The position numbers were made by a program, and so were the translations under genes. Positions 51,708-60,994 of a DNA stretch of 64,000 nt are shown here, one piece after another. The first letter of the stretch is position 1, and every line of letters begins with the position of its first letter. A model generated the notes under the pieces. That model had not been told where the DNA came from. It was given only the letters and a program-made list of their open reading frames with translations, and made no database searches. The stretch comes from Bacteroidota bacterium (GTDB taxonomy: Bacteria > Bacteroidota > Bacteroidia > Cytophagales > Cyclobacteriaceae): NCBI GenBank assembly GCA_018267135.1, contig JAFDZA010000014.1, positions 496,001-560,000 on the forward strand. The letters run 5' to 3'.

Positions 51708-52601
51708 TTACTGCATATTACCCAGCCCAAAAAGAATAACAAACAACAACGTAGATAATGCCATTTGCTTTAGCATGGGGTCTAATTTCTCAGAAGGCAA
51801 AGCAGCTACTTTTTGTCCATTTATAAAAAGTAATGGAGCCGTTAAAAGAAACAGCAACTGCCGGAGTGATTGGAAGTCCAGCAGCACAAATAATAGCGTG
51901 CAGACAAAACCGGTTATCAGTAAAAACCAATGGTAGCGAATGGCGTTCTTTCTTCCGATCCGCACCGGAATGGAGTACTTACCCGCACTTCGGTCTGATT
52001 CTATATCGCGGATGTTATTAATATTAAGTACAGCCATAGAGAATAATCCGCAGGAAAAGGCCGGCAACAACTGAGGCCATAAAAAGGATTGAGTAAACAA
52101 ATACTGCGAACCGATAACTCCCACCAAACCAAAAAAAATGAATACGGCTATATCGCCCAAGCCCACATATCCATACGGTTTTTTCCCTACTGTATAGGCA
52201 ACGGCTGCCACAATAGAAAGCAACCCCAGTACCATAAAAAATAAAAATGACCGAAAGTGCCAGCCAAATGAAAAATATAAAAGTGAAATTCCACTGATTA
52301 GACAAAGGCCAACAAAAACCAAAATAGCCGTGCGCATTTGGTTGGGCGAAATCGTTCCCGACTGCACGGCACGCAACGGCCCTTTGCGTGCTGCATGGTC
52401 TGCTCCGTGTACCGAATCGCCATAATCGTTGGCCAGGTTGGAGAGCACTTGCAAAAATACTGTGGTGCTGCAACAAAGTAAAAACAACGTACCGTTAAAC
52501 CGGTTTTGAGCAGCCGCTAAAAAAGTACCCATCCCGATGCAGGCAAGCGACAATGGCAATGTGCGCAACCGAAAGGCAGAAATCCAAACTTTCATGTTCA
52601 T
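51708..52601 (-). CDS. menA: 1,4-dihydroxy-2-naphthoate polyprenyltransferase
   Basis: 297 residues with about eight transmembrane helices (UbiA family). It attaches the polyprenyl chain in menaquinone synthesis, the usual respiratory quinone in Bacteroidota. The first Asp-rich site is NLANDYGDSVHGADHAARKGPLRAV; the second is NIRDIESDRSAGKYSIPVRIG. The N-terminus (VWISAFRLRTLPLSLACIGMG) is typical of MenA. It starts 2 bases after the stop of the second glutathione peroxidase gene, so the three genes form one transcript. Confidence 0.93.
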   Translation of the reverse strand: MNMKVWISAFRLRTLPLSLACIGMGTFLAAAQNRFNGTLFLLCCSTTVFLQVLSNLANDYGDSVHGADHAARKGPLRAVQSGTISPNQMRTAILVFVGLCLISGISLLYFSFGWHFRSFLFFMVLGLLSIVAAVAYTVGKKPYGYVGLGDIAVFIFFGLVGVIGSQYLFTQSFLWPQLLPAFSCGLFSMAVLNINNIRDIESDRSAGKYSIPVRIGRKNAIRYHWFLLITGFVCTLLFVLLDFQSLRQLLFLLTAPLLFINGQKVAALPSEKLDPMLKQMALSTLLFVILFGLGNMQ

Positions 52602-52603
52602 GG

Positions 52604-53170
52604 CTAATTCAAAATTTGGGATATGATCTGTTGGTGATCGGGTTGCATTGATGAGTTAAAAAAAACTACTTTGTCTCCATCTGCACTAACCCAATACTTG
52701 GCAAAGTTCCAATCCGGCCGATGGCCTGTTTTTGCTTTTAGCCAACGATATAACGGGTTTGCATCGCTGCCTCGAACAGATATCTTTTCAAACATTTGAA
52801 ATTTTACCCCATAGTTTTGCTTACAAAAGTCAACAATCTCTTCGTTGCTTCCGGGCTCTTGCCACAAAAAATTATTGGCGGGAAAACCAAGTATGATAAT
52901 CTTATCTCCATATTGTTCGTGCAATTTTTCGAGGCCGGCATACTGAGGTGTTTTTCCGCACTTCGAAGCGGTGTTTACAATAAGTAAGGCATGGCCTTTG
53001 TATTGCGAAAAATCAATTTCTTTGCCGTCTATGGCTTTCATTTTAAAATCATAAATAGAGTGCGGCAACAACGTAATATCGTCCGGTGAAAACCAGTCGA
53101 GAAGATAAGACAACAAACCCATTGTAGCGATTATGCTAAAGCTGATTATAATGACCTGCTTATAATTCAT
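52604..53170 (-). CDS. Glutathione peroxidase-family protein, membrane-anchored
   Basis: 188 residues. An N-terminal hydrophobic helix (VIIISFSIIATMGLLSYLL) anchors or exports it. The peroxidase domain has IYDFKMKAIDGKEIDFSQYKG, the active-site Cys in NTASKCGKTPQY, ILGFPANNFLWQEPGSNEEIVDFC and the Trp motif DWNFAKYW. A second Cys in FCKQNYGV fits a thioredoxin-dependent mechanism. The start overlaps the end of the upstream paralogue by 11 bases. It probably reduces peroxides in the periplasm. Confidence 0.92.
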   Translation of the reverse strand: MNYKQVIIISFSIIATMGLLSYLLDWFSPDDITLLPHSIYDFKMKAIDGKEIDFSQYKGHALLIVNTASKCGKTPQYAGLEKLHEQYGDKIIILGFPANNFLWQEPGSNEEIVDFCKQNYGVKFQMFEKISVRGSDANPLYRWLKAKTGHRPDWNFAKYWVSADGDKVVFFNSSMQPDHQQIISQILN

Positions 53171-53648
53171 CCAGTATTTCTTTGTCCATCGGCTTTACTT
53201 TAGAAGCAAAGAATTTTACGGTGCCATCGGGTTTTACTATATACTTGCAGAAATTCCAGGTAGGCTCATGTCCTGTTTTTTCTTTCAGCCATTTATATAA
53301 TTCGCTTTGGTCAGTTCCTTTCACTGATATTTTTTCAAACATTTGAAAAGTAACTCCGTAGTTCTTTTGGCAGAACTCGCCAATCTCAGCATTGGTGCCT
53401 GGCTCCTGTGCGCCAAAATTATTGGCCGGAAAACCCAGGATGGTTACCTTATTTCCATACAATTCGTGCAGTTTCTGTAATTCGGAATATTGGGGTGTAT
53501 AACCACACTTCGAGGCTGTATTTACAATCAGCAAAGTCTTGCCCTTGTATTGAGAGAAATCAATGCTCTTTCCATCGAGTGAATTCATTTTAAAATCGTA
53601 TAAAGATGTGGCCATACCAGTTAGTAAAATTAATGCGAGCGTTTTCAT
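53160..53648 (-). CDS. Glutathione peroxidase-family protein, exported
   Basis: 162 residues with a short signal-like N-terminus (MKTLALILLTGMATS). It has the same features as its neighbour: YDFKMNSLDGKSIDFSQYKGK, NTASKCGYTPQYSELQKLHEL, GFPANNFGAQEPGTNAEIGEFC and the PTWNFCKYIVK motif. The two proteins are clearly tandem paralogues. It heads the three-gene run leading to menA. Peroxide reduction outside the cytoplasm is likely. Confidence 0.92.
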   Translation of the reverse strand: MKTLALILLTGMATSLYDFKMNSLDGKSIDFSQYKGKTLLIVNTASKCGYTPQYSELQKLHELYGNKVTILGFPANNFGAQEPGTNAEIGEFCQKNYGVTFQMFEKISVKGTDQSELYKWLKEKTGHEPTWNFCKYIVKPDGTVKFFASKVKPMDKEILDEL

Positions 53649-53699
53649 GGCAGTTTGTTTTTAGTTGAAACAATAAAGCAACAATATTGTTCAGGTAAT

Positions 53700-54251
53700 T
53701 CAAAATATATTTTGCTGAATGGACAGCCAGTCTTCCCGCGTAATACGAAAGATGTCAACTTTATTTTCTTTGTAAACAGTTTTTACATCTTTTTTCATTC
53801 CGTTTTTAACCGCCACCTTTTGCGATGGTAAGTTGGTTTCGCTGATGATCGAAATCTGTGATACCGCCCAGGCATTTTGAAAGGCTACATCGCGACATTT
53901 TTTGGCGGCTTCTAAAGCAAAGCCCTTGTTCCAAAATTCAGGAAGCAGAGAATAACCAATCTCTAATTCCTCTGCCCCATCTATGGTTTGTACCAACAAC
54001 CCGCTATGCCCTACTAATTTGCCAGATGTTTTTTCGATCAACGCGTTCATCCCTCCCAACTCATTTTCATAACGCCAAAATTGTTTCTCATACCACTTCT
54101 TGCATTCCTCTTCGGGCGATTCTCTTGCCTCTACCCAATGTACAGATGTACGCGGGTCTCTAAAAAAATTTATCCACTGATTAAAATCGGATGTTTTGAT
54201 TTTTCTAAAAATCAGCCGATTGCTATGACGTTCCTCCAGTAAGTAATTCAT
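53700..54251 (-). CDS. GNAT N-acetyltransferase, RimJ/RimL type
   Basis: 183 residues. It opens with SNRLIFRKIKTSDFNQWINFF and has VGHSGLLVQTIDGAEELEIGYSLLPEFWNKGFALEAAKKCRDVAF, the acetyl-CoA-binding region, and NLPSQKVAVKNGM near the end. The closest pattern is the family that acetylates protein N-termini or small molecules. The substrate is unknown. It stands alone, divergent from the CocE-like gene. Confidence 0.9.
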   Translation of the reverse strand: MNYLLEERHSNRLIFRKIKTSDFNQWINFFRDPRTSVHWVEARESPEEECKKWYEKQFWRYENELGGMNALIEKTSGKLVGHSGLLVQTIDGAEELEIGYSLLPEFWNKGFALEAAKKCRDVAFQNAWAVSQISIISETNLPSQKVAVKNGMKKDVKTVYKENKVDIFRITREDWLSIQQNIF

Positions 54252-54367
54252 CTACACAGTGTGCTTATTCTATAAAATAGCTCCTTATAACAAAGGGCTA
54301 CCATTCAATTAATTTTTATACTGATTCAAGTACATTTTACTTATCTTTCCGTATAACCATAATTTTC

Positions 54368-56275
54368 ATGCAAAAGTTTTTTCTTTTTATCCTAGTGCTA
54401 ATTGGCTTTTATTCAACAGCATTATCTCAAATACCCGATTCGGTATATATTAAAAACCATTACGACAAGATAGAAGTTTCAATCCCCATGCGGGACGGGA
54501 TAAAGCTTTTTACCTCTATATACACCCCCAAAGATAAATCAAAAACATATCCGATACTTATGCAGCGTACTTGCTATAGTGTAGCGCCATACGGTACGAA
54601 TAAATTCAGAAGAAATCTTGGTCCTTCCAAATATTTGATGAAAGATGGATATATTTTTGTGTACCAAGATGTGCGCGGACGCTGGATGAGCGAAGGTATA
54701 TTTGACAATATGCGGCCCAATATTCCCGGCAATGATCTGAAAAACAAAACGGCCATTGACGAATCTTCTGACACATGGGATACGATTGACTGGTTAATAA
54801 AAAATACAAAAGGTAATAATGGGCGCGTAGGCCAATGGGGTATTTCCTATCCAGGGCATTATACCGCTGCGGGTATCCCCGATGCGCACCCGGCCTTAAA
54901 AGCATCCTCTCCCCAGGCACCTATCAGTGATTTTTTCTTTGACGACTTTCATCATCAGGGAGCTTATCTGCAAAGCTACACAGCTGCTTTTGCCGTGTTT
55001 GGCTATCAGCACGAAAAGCCAACTGATAAAGATTGGTATATGGATAAGATCGGAAGATTTTACTCCAATCCGGCCAAAGACGGGTATGATTTCAACCTCA
55101 GGTTAGGGCCCCTCAAGAACATCACCGAAAAATATCATTTTGATAATTTTTTCTGGCAACAAATCATCGATCATCCTAACTATGATGAGTTTTGGCAGAA
55201 GCGAAATATCCTTCCGCACCTTACCAATGTTAAGCATGCGGTGATGACCGTGGGCGGATGGTTTGATGCCGAAGATTTATTCGGACCACTCAATATCTAC
55301 AAAAAAATTGAGGGCAGCAGTGCTACCTACAATACTATTGTGATGGGGCCTTGGAGCCATGGCGATTGGGCAAGAGAAACAGGATTTCAACAAGTAAATC
55401 ATATTTATTTTGGAGATAGTATTTCCACATTCTATCAAAGAGAAATTGAACGCAAGTTTTTCAATTCCTTTTTAAAGGAATCCTCACAGCCTGCCTTGCC
55501 GGAGGCTTACATGTATGATTGTGGACTAAAAACATGGAAACAGTTTGCCGAGTGGCCCCCCAAAGATATTCCCCCGGTAAAACTATACTTTGCCAAAAAT
55601 GGAGAACTATCGATAAACACACCGACCCAGGCTGAAGCTGTTTTTGATTATGTAAGCGATCCTTTAAAACCTGTTCCTTATACTTCGCAAACTGAAGGTT
55701 TGGTATTTACCCCGCGCAGGTTTATGAGTGATGACCAGCGCGAGGCTTCGCGCAGACCTGATGTGCTCACTTTTCAAACTGAACCGCTTACGGAAGATAT
55801 TACGCTTGCCGGTGAGATAGCCGCTAAGTTAAAAGTTTCCCTATCTTCTGATGATGCCGATTTTATAGTAAAAATTATTGATGTCTATCCGGATAATACA
55901 CCCAACGATACGAAACACAATCCCCCCAATATTATAATGGGCGGATACCAACAATTAATACGAAGTGAAGTATTCCGGGCACGGTTTCGTAACAGTTTTG
56001 AGAAACCGGAACCTTTTACTCCCAATCAAATTACCGATGTAAATTTTGCATTACAAGATCTGTTTCACACTATCAAAAAGGGGCATCGTTTAATGGTGCA
56101 GATACACAGTACCTGGTTTCCGTATATCGACAGAAACCCTCAGAAATATGTAGATAATATTTACAAAGCAAATGAGGAAGATTTTATAAAACAAACGATT
56201 AAAGTCTATGGATCGTCTGTTGTAGAAATTGGCGGAGGTGAGAAATTAAAAGCCAAAATTGAAAAGAAAAAATAA
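54368..56275 (+). CDS. CocE/NonD-family hydrolase, exported
   Basis: 635 residues with a signal peptide (MQKFFLFILVLIGFYSTALSQ). The alpha/beta-hydrolase region has the PMRDGIKLFTSIYTPKD start, DVRGRWMSEG, and the nucleophile in QWGISYPGHYTAAG. The catalytic Asp is probably in VGGWFDAEDLFG and the His in MGPWSHGDWAR. A C-terminal jelly-roll (PDVLTFQTEPLTEDITLAGEI) completes the X-Pro dipeptidyl-peptidase C-terminal domain. Members hydrolyse acyl esters, acylated amino acids or proline peptides. A TATCTTTC box lies ~25 bases upstream. Confidence 0.92.
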   Translation: MQKFFLFILVLIGFYSTALSQIPDSVYIKNHYDKIEVSIPMRDGIKLFTSIYTPKDKSKTYPILMQRTCYSVAPYGTNKFRRNLGPSKYLMKDGYIFVYQDVRGRWMSEGIFDNMRPNIPGNDLKNKTAIDESSDTWDTIDWLIKNTKGNNGRVGQWGISYPGHYTAAGIPDAHPALKASSPQAPISDFFFDDFHHQGAYLQSYTAAFAVFGYQHEKPTDKDWYMDKIGRFYSNPAKDGYDFNLRLGPLKNITEKYHFDNFFWQQIIDHPNYDEFWQKRNILPHLTNVKHAVMTVGGWFDAEDLFGPLNIYKKIEGSSATYNTIVMGPWSHGDWARETGFQQVNHIYFGDSISTFYQREIERKFFNSFLKESSQPALPEAYMYDCGLKTWKQFAEWPPKDIPPVKLYFAKNGELSINTPTQAEAVFDYVSDPLKPVPYTSQTEGLVFTPRRFMSDDQREASRRPDVLTFQTEPLTEDITLAGEIAAKLKVSLSSDDADFIVKIIDVYPDNTPNDTKHNPPNIIMGGYQQLIRSEVFRARFRNSFEKPEPFTPNQITDVNFALQDLFHTIKKGHRLMVQIHSTWFPYIDRNPQKYVDNIYKANEEDFIKQTIKVYGSSVVEIGGGEKLKAKIEKKK

Positions 56276-56309
56276 AATGAGAATACTTGAGTATTGAGAA
56301 GATATGGTT

Positions 56310-58097
56310 CTACATTTTCTCTGGCACTTCAATACCTAAAAGCTTCATCGATTTCCTGAGCACATCGGCCACCACTTCCGAAAACGCAATCCTGAATTTC
56401 AGTTTTGCCTGATCGCTTTCGTTAAAAATCGGGATAGATTGATAAAATTGATTGTATCCTTTCGCCAGATCAAAGGCAAAGTTGGCAACCACAGCAGGCG
56501 AGTAATCGCGGGCGGCTTCATTCAATTTATTGATGTAGTTGTTAACCATAAAAATTACTTCACGTTCGGCCGGCTCTAGAGAAATTATTTGAGTTAATTC
56601 ATTTCTGTTGGGTTTTATCTCCATAGCTTCTGCCTTGCGAATGATGGCCCGAATACGGGCGTGTGTGTACTGTATAAAAGGCCCGGTATGTCCTTGCAGT
56701 TGTATCGATTCATTCGGGTCGAACAGCATACGCTTCTTCGGATCTACTTTGAGTAAGAAAAATTTAAGCGCGCCCAATCCAATGATTTCAGAAAGTGATT
56801 TAATCTGCTCCTCTGTAAGATCATCAATTTTACCCAACTCGCGGGTTTGCTTTTCGGCCTCTTCGGCCATCTCTTGCATCAGATCATCCGCATCGACCAC
56901 GGTTCCTTCCCGCGATTTCATTTTACCCGAAGGCAAATCAACCATGCCATACGACAGATGATAGCATTTCTCGGCCCACGAGTAGCCCAGTTTTTTTAAA
57001 ATAAGAAACAGTACTTTAAAATGATATTCCTGTTCGTTGCCTACGGTATATATTTGACCTTCTATTTTTGGAAAATCCCGAAAGCGCAAGATAGCCGTGC
57101 CAATGTCTTGCGTCATGTAAACGGAAGTACCATCGGCACGCAGCAACACTTTCTGATCCAGCCCATCCGAAGATAAATCGACCCACACCGATCCGTCTTC
57201 TTTTTTATAAAACACACCTTGCGCCAGCCCGCGCAATACTTCGTCTTTTCCTAACAGATAGGTATCTGATTCGTAATATAATTTTTCAAAATCAACGCCC
57301 ATTCTTTTGTAGGTAAAGCTAAAGCCTTCGTACACCCAGCCATTCATCATCTTCCAGAGTTGTACCGTTGCTTCGTCTTTTGCTTCCCATTTTTGCAACA
57401 TCTCAACGGCTTGCTTCATGATCGGGGCTTGCTTCTCCGCATCAGCTTCGGTCGCACCCTTTTCCATCAGCTCTTTTATCTGTATTTTGTAGTGCTTATC
57501 GAACTCTACATAATATTTCCCTACGAGCTTATCTCCTTTTAGCCCGCTGCTTTGAGGTGTTTCACCTTGGCCAAACAGTTTCCAGGCAGCCATGCTTTTA
57601 CAAATGTGTATGCCCCGGTCGTTGATGATCTGAACTTTGTGCACCCTGTAGCCCAATGCTTTGTATATTTCGGCTACCGAGTAGCCCAGAAAATTATTTC
57701 TTAAATGCCCCAGGTGCAACGGTTTGTTGGTGTTGGGCGAAGAATATTCTACCATCCACTCTTTACCGTTAGAAGGAAGTAATCCAAAATTTTTATCTGA
57801 ATAAATGAATTGAAAAACTTCGGCCCACACCCGGTCGGCAATCACCAGATTTAAAAAACCTTTTACTACGTTATAACGGGAAACTATTTCGGTGTGGGTA
57901 ACCAAATATTCTCCAATAGCTGTGGCCGTTTGCTCAGGGTTTTTTTTTGAAATTTTTGCCAACGGGAAACAAACCAGGGTATGTGAGCCTTCAAACTCTG
58001 CGTTGGTAGGTTGAAGTTGAAGTTGCTCTATATTCGTTTGAAACAGCGTTTTGATCGAATCCTGAATTGAGGCGCGAAGCGCAAGATCTATATTCAT
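56310..58097 (-). CDS. argS: Arginyl-tRNA synthetase
   Basis: 595 residues, class I. The N-terminal additional domain precedes the HIGH-type motif in SPNTNKPLHLGHLRNNFLG; the KMSKS-like motif is GKMKSREGTVVDADDL. DALR-type anticodon domain features appear near the C-terminus (PFIQYTHARIRAI, ARDYSPAVVANFAFDLAKGYNQFY). Length and order are normal. It is convergent with the CocE-like gene and shows no sign of duplication or fusion. Confidence 0.98.
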   Translation of the reverse strand: MNIDLALRASIQDSIKTLFQTNIEQLQLQPTNAEFEGSHTLVCFPLAKISKKNPEQTATAIGEYLVTHTEIVSRYNVVKGFLNLVIADRVWAEVFQFIYSDKNFGLLPSNGKEWMVEYSSPNTNKPLHLGHLRNNFLGYSVAEIYKALGYRVHKVQIINDRGIHICKSMAAWKLFGQGETPQSSGLKGDKLVGKYYVEFDKHYKIQIKELMEKGATEADAEKQAPIMKQAVEMLQKWEAKDEATVQLWKMMNGWVYEGFSFTYKRMGVDFEKLYYESDTYLLGKDEVLRGLAQGVFYKKEDGSVWVDLSSDGLDQKVLLRADGTSVYMTQDIGTAILRFRDFPKIEGQIYTVGNEQEYHFKVLFLILKKLGYSWAEKCYHLSYGMVDLPSGKMKSREGTVVDADDLMQEMAEEAEKQTRELGKIDDLTEEQIKSLSEIIGLGALKFFLLKVDPKKRMLFDPNESIQLQGHTGPFIQYTHARIRAIIRKAEAMEIKPNRNELTQIISLEPAEREVIFMVNNYINKLNEAARDYSPAVVANFAFDLAKGYNQFYQSIPIFNESDQAKLKFRIAFSEVVADVLRKSMKLLGIEVPEKM

Positions 58098-58234
58098 AAA
58101 AAGTGCAAAGTCTATAATCGTAGATGGTTCTACCTATGTACCAAAATACCGCAAGTTAAATTTATTTGAGTAAATGAAACGGAAAAAATACAGGGCAAAT
58201 TTTAACTATTCTATTTTTCATGACCCCGGTTCTC

Positions 58235-60832
58235 TTACAGCGGATGCCGGATGAAAAAAGTAGTGCCCACATCGGGTTGCGACTGTACATCAATTGTACC
58301 ACCTAAGGCTTCTACTTGTTCTTTTACCAGATACAGGCCAAGCCCACGGCCATCGGCATTTAGATGAAATCTCTTAAAAAGTTTAAACATAGCATCTCGA
58401 TGTCGGGTTAAATCGATTCCTAATCCGTTATCGCTTACTGAGATTTCAGCCTGACTATTTACCTTTTTTACTGATACCGAAATTTTTAACAGGCGATCGG
58501 GCGATCGGTATTTGTAGGCGTTATTTAACAAGTTGTAAAAAATACTTTGAATAAATGCCTTTACCGAGTGTAAGGAAGTGAGGCCAACAAAATCTGCTGA
58601 TACACAATTTTTATATTCTTCGGGGATGGCATTTTGCTGCATCGCCATGTCAAACTCTGCTTTTAAGTTTACCGATTCAAATGAATTAATGCTTCCTTTT
58701 AGGTTTATAATTTTGCTGAGGTCAGTTACGATCTGGTCGAGGTCAGTGCTGGAGCGGTGCGTAAGATCAACAAATTTATTTTGTTCCTCTCCGGGTGGGA
58801 GTGATTTTAATATGGCGGTAAGGCCCAGCAACCGGGCAATGGGGCCGCGTAAGTTGTGCGAAACCACATACGAAAATTGTTGGAGGTTGTTGTTCGAGCG
58901 GATCAGTTCTTCGTTTGTTTTTTTTAAGCTCGTAGTATTTTCGTCCACCTTTTTTTCCAGATGCTGATTTAATTCCTGTATGGTGCGATTGCTTAAAATC
59001 AATTCTTCCGACTGTGCCATAATTTCTTCGTTGCGTTCCTGAATACCCTTGTTCAGCACCACAATCTTTTTATAAAACCCCCGAAAACGAAACGTGGCAA
59101 AAAGTAACCCGATAATGCCCAGTACAGCTACGGTTACCAAGATGTACTGAATCTGAAGTTTAGAATTTTTTAATTTAACTTGTGCTTCGCTCAACTCATT
59201 TTGCTGGGTTAACAGCTGAATATTTTTTTCGCGTTGTTGAATTTCATCCAATCGTTGCAGGTTAGCAAAGCGCGTAATTACTTTAGAACTACGAATACTA
59301 TCTGCCAGGCGCCAAGCCATCTCGCCATAGTGCAGGGATTGCTCAAAATTTCCCTGAGTTTTATACCATGCTTTTTTAAGATTATAAACTTCAATAATTG
59401 CCTCTATTTCGGGCAAATATTGACTTATTCTTTCGCCTAACATCAGTTCTTCAAATACTGCTGAAAACTGTTTTAACCCAATCCTTGCCCTGGCCATAAA
59501 AAGATGCCCCCATAACTCACCATGGTTATAGATGCTTTCCTGAGAAATATTAATTGCTCTGGAAATATAGGGAACTGCTGATTCAAAATTTTGGGCTTTC
59601 ATGGAGAGCTCGCCTATACTAAGATAGGCTTCTACCAAACCTATATTGTCATGGTATTTGCTACAGGTATCGGCACTTGCCAACAATACTTTTTTTCCTT
59701 CGGCAAACCGATTCATATCTTTCAAGGCTACCCCTTTTACATTAAGTGCTTGTACAAGATAAATGGGGTGGTTGGTTTGGGTAGCCAGTTTCAATGCTTT
59801 TTCGGCATACAACAAAGACTTTTGGGGGTCGCCTGCATGTATCGTTACCCAACTTAATTCGCATAAAATTTCAATAATATCATTTGTAAAGTTCTTAGGC
59901 TCAGCAAGAGTTAATGCTTCGTATAAGTTTTGCATGGAAAGTTCATAATCACCTTGAATATTGAAGGCACGTCCAACATTTTTTAGAAATACCGTCTTCA
60001 GTTTAGGCATATTATTTTCGTCCAGATATTTTCTGGCTGAATCGATATAAAGAAATGCTTCTTGGTATTTACCCTGCGCTATAGCAATGAGCACCCGGTT
60101 ATAATGAATCGTATAAATCCAGCTTTTGCTGTTTTCTATCTCAATAGCTTTGCGTTCAGCCATAGTCAAAACAATTTCAGCCGAATCATACATTAGTTGT
60201 TGAGCTAATAGTACAGCCCTTAAAATTAAAACATCTGCTATTCGCTCTTTATTTTGTAAGGCATAATTGATTTTCAATGCTCGATCAATGTATTTTTTTT
60301 GCAGCTTGACATTCCCAGACAAACGGTATAATACACTCAGGTTTCGATACAGTTTGGAAAGATTTAAGGGGTTCGCACTGTCTTTCAGAATTAAGTAAGC
60401 TTTATTGTAATAGAATTTGGATGAGTCTAAGATGCCCTTATCCATATAACAGTTGCCCAACTGCAGCAACGTATAGCCCTGATTGGTTAAATCCTTTGCG
60501 TTAACAGAAAGTACCAACCCTTTTTTCAGGTTTAAAATAGATTTCTGATAATAGCCCGATAAATAAGCATTCACCCCTTTTTGTGAATAGGCTATGCCGG
60601 TAAGTTTTTCATTATTAGTATTTTTACCTAAAAGAATGGCCTTATCAGCAAATTGATCAGCCGCCTCACCATCTCTGCCAATCAATTCATAGGCAAGTTT
60701 ATTGAATAAAATAAGTTTTTCCTCCCCCTTACTTCTAAAGAGTTTAGCCTTTAAGCTATCGATCGTTTTTGTCTGTGCAGAAATATATTGAGGCAACAAC
60801 CAAAGCACACACACAATCAGCCGGAAACCCAT
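58235..60832 (-). CDS. TPR-containing sensor histidine kinase
   Basis: 865 residues from the ATG at 60830-60832, giving a signal peptide (MGFRLIVCVLWLLPQYISAQ); the frame runs 8 codons further to a TTG. About ten TPR-like repeats (~25-510) form a periplasmic sensor (KGVNAYLSGYYQKSILNLKKGL, GNCYMDKGILDSSKFYYNKAY and so on). A transmembrane helix (YILVTVAVLGIIGLLFATF) and a coiled coil follow. The kinase core has the H-box VVSHNLRGPIARL, N-box YNLLNNAYKYRSP, G1 VSDNGLGIDL and G2 GRGLGLYLVKEQ. No response regulator lies beside it, so it is an orphan kinase. The ligand is unknown. Confidence 0.93.
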   Translation of the reverse strand: MGFRLIVCVLWLLPQYISAQTKTIDSLKAKLFRSKGEEKLILFNKLAYELIGRDGEAADQFADKAILLGKNTNNEKLTGIAYSQKGVNAYLSGYYQKSILNLKKGLVLSVNAKDLTNQGYTLLQLGNCYMDKGILDSSKFYYNKAYLILKDSANPLNLSKLYRNLSVLYRLSGNVKLQKKYIDRALKINYALQNKERIADVLILRAVLLAQQLMYDSAEIVLTMAERKAIEIENSKSWIYTIHYNRVLIAIAQGKYQEAFLYIDSARKYLDENNMPKLKTVFLKNVGRAFNIQGDYELSMQNLYEALTLAEPKNFTNDIIEILCELSWVTIHAGDPQKSLLYAEKALKLATQTNHPIYLVQALNVKGVALKDMNRFAEGKKVLLASADTCSKYHDNIGLVEAYLSIGELSMKAQNFESAVPYISRAINISQESIYNHGELWGHLFMARARIGLKQFSAVFEELMLGERISQYLPEIEAIIEVYNLKKAWYKTQGNFEQSLHYGEMAWRLADSIRSSKVITRFANLQRLDEIQQREKNIQLLTQQNELSEAQVKLKNSKLQIQYILVTVAVLGIIGLLFATFRFRGFYKKIVVLNKGIQERNEEIMAQSEELILSNRTIQELNQHLEKKVDENTTSLKKTNEELIRSNNNLQQFSYVVSHNLRGPIARLLGLTAILKSLPPGEEQNKFVDLTHRSSTDLDQIVTDLSKIINLKGSINSFESVNLKAEFDMAMQQNAIPEEYKNCVSADFVGLTSLHSVKAFIQSIFYNLLNNAYKYRSPDRLLKISVSVKKVNSQAEISVSDNGLGIDLTRHRDAMFKLFKRFHLNADGRGLGLYLVKEQVEALGGTIDVQSQPDVGTTFFIRHPL

Positions 60833-60994
60833 GCACAAAAATTTTACAAACGACAAGTTAATAAAATATCGTAATTCTGCTTCCGGTTGAATTTAACATA
60901 TAGCCCAGCCTTAATTATCATTCACTAATCTCTGTCCCAGAGAAGCAAATAAAAAGGAAACGGTTCCGCTCAGAATAATAAAGGCCAATTCAGA

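Noticed and set aside
56284..56297. Hairpin AATACT-TG-AGTATT after the CocE-like gene as a terminator
   Set aside because: The loop is only two bases, the stem is AT-rich and no T-run follows on either strand.
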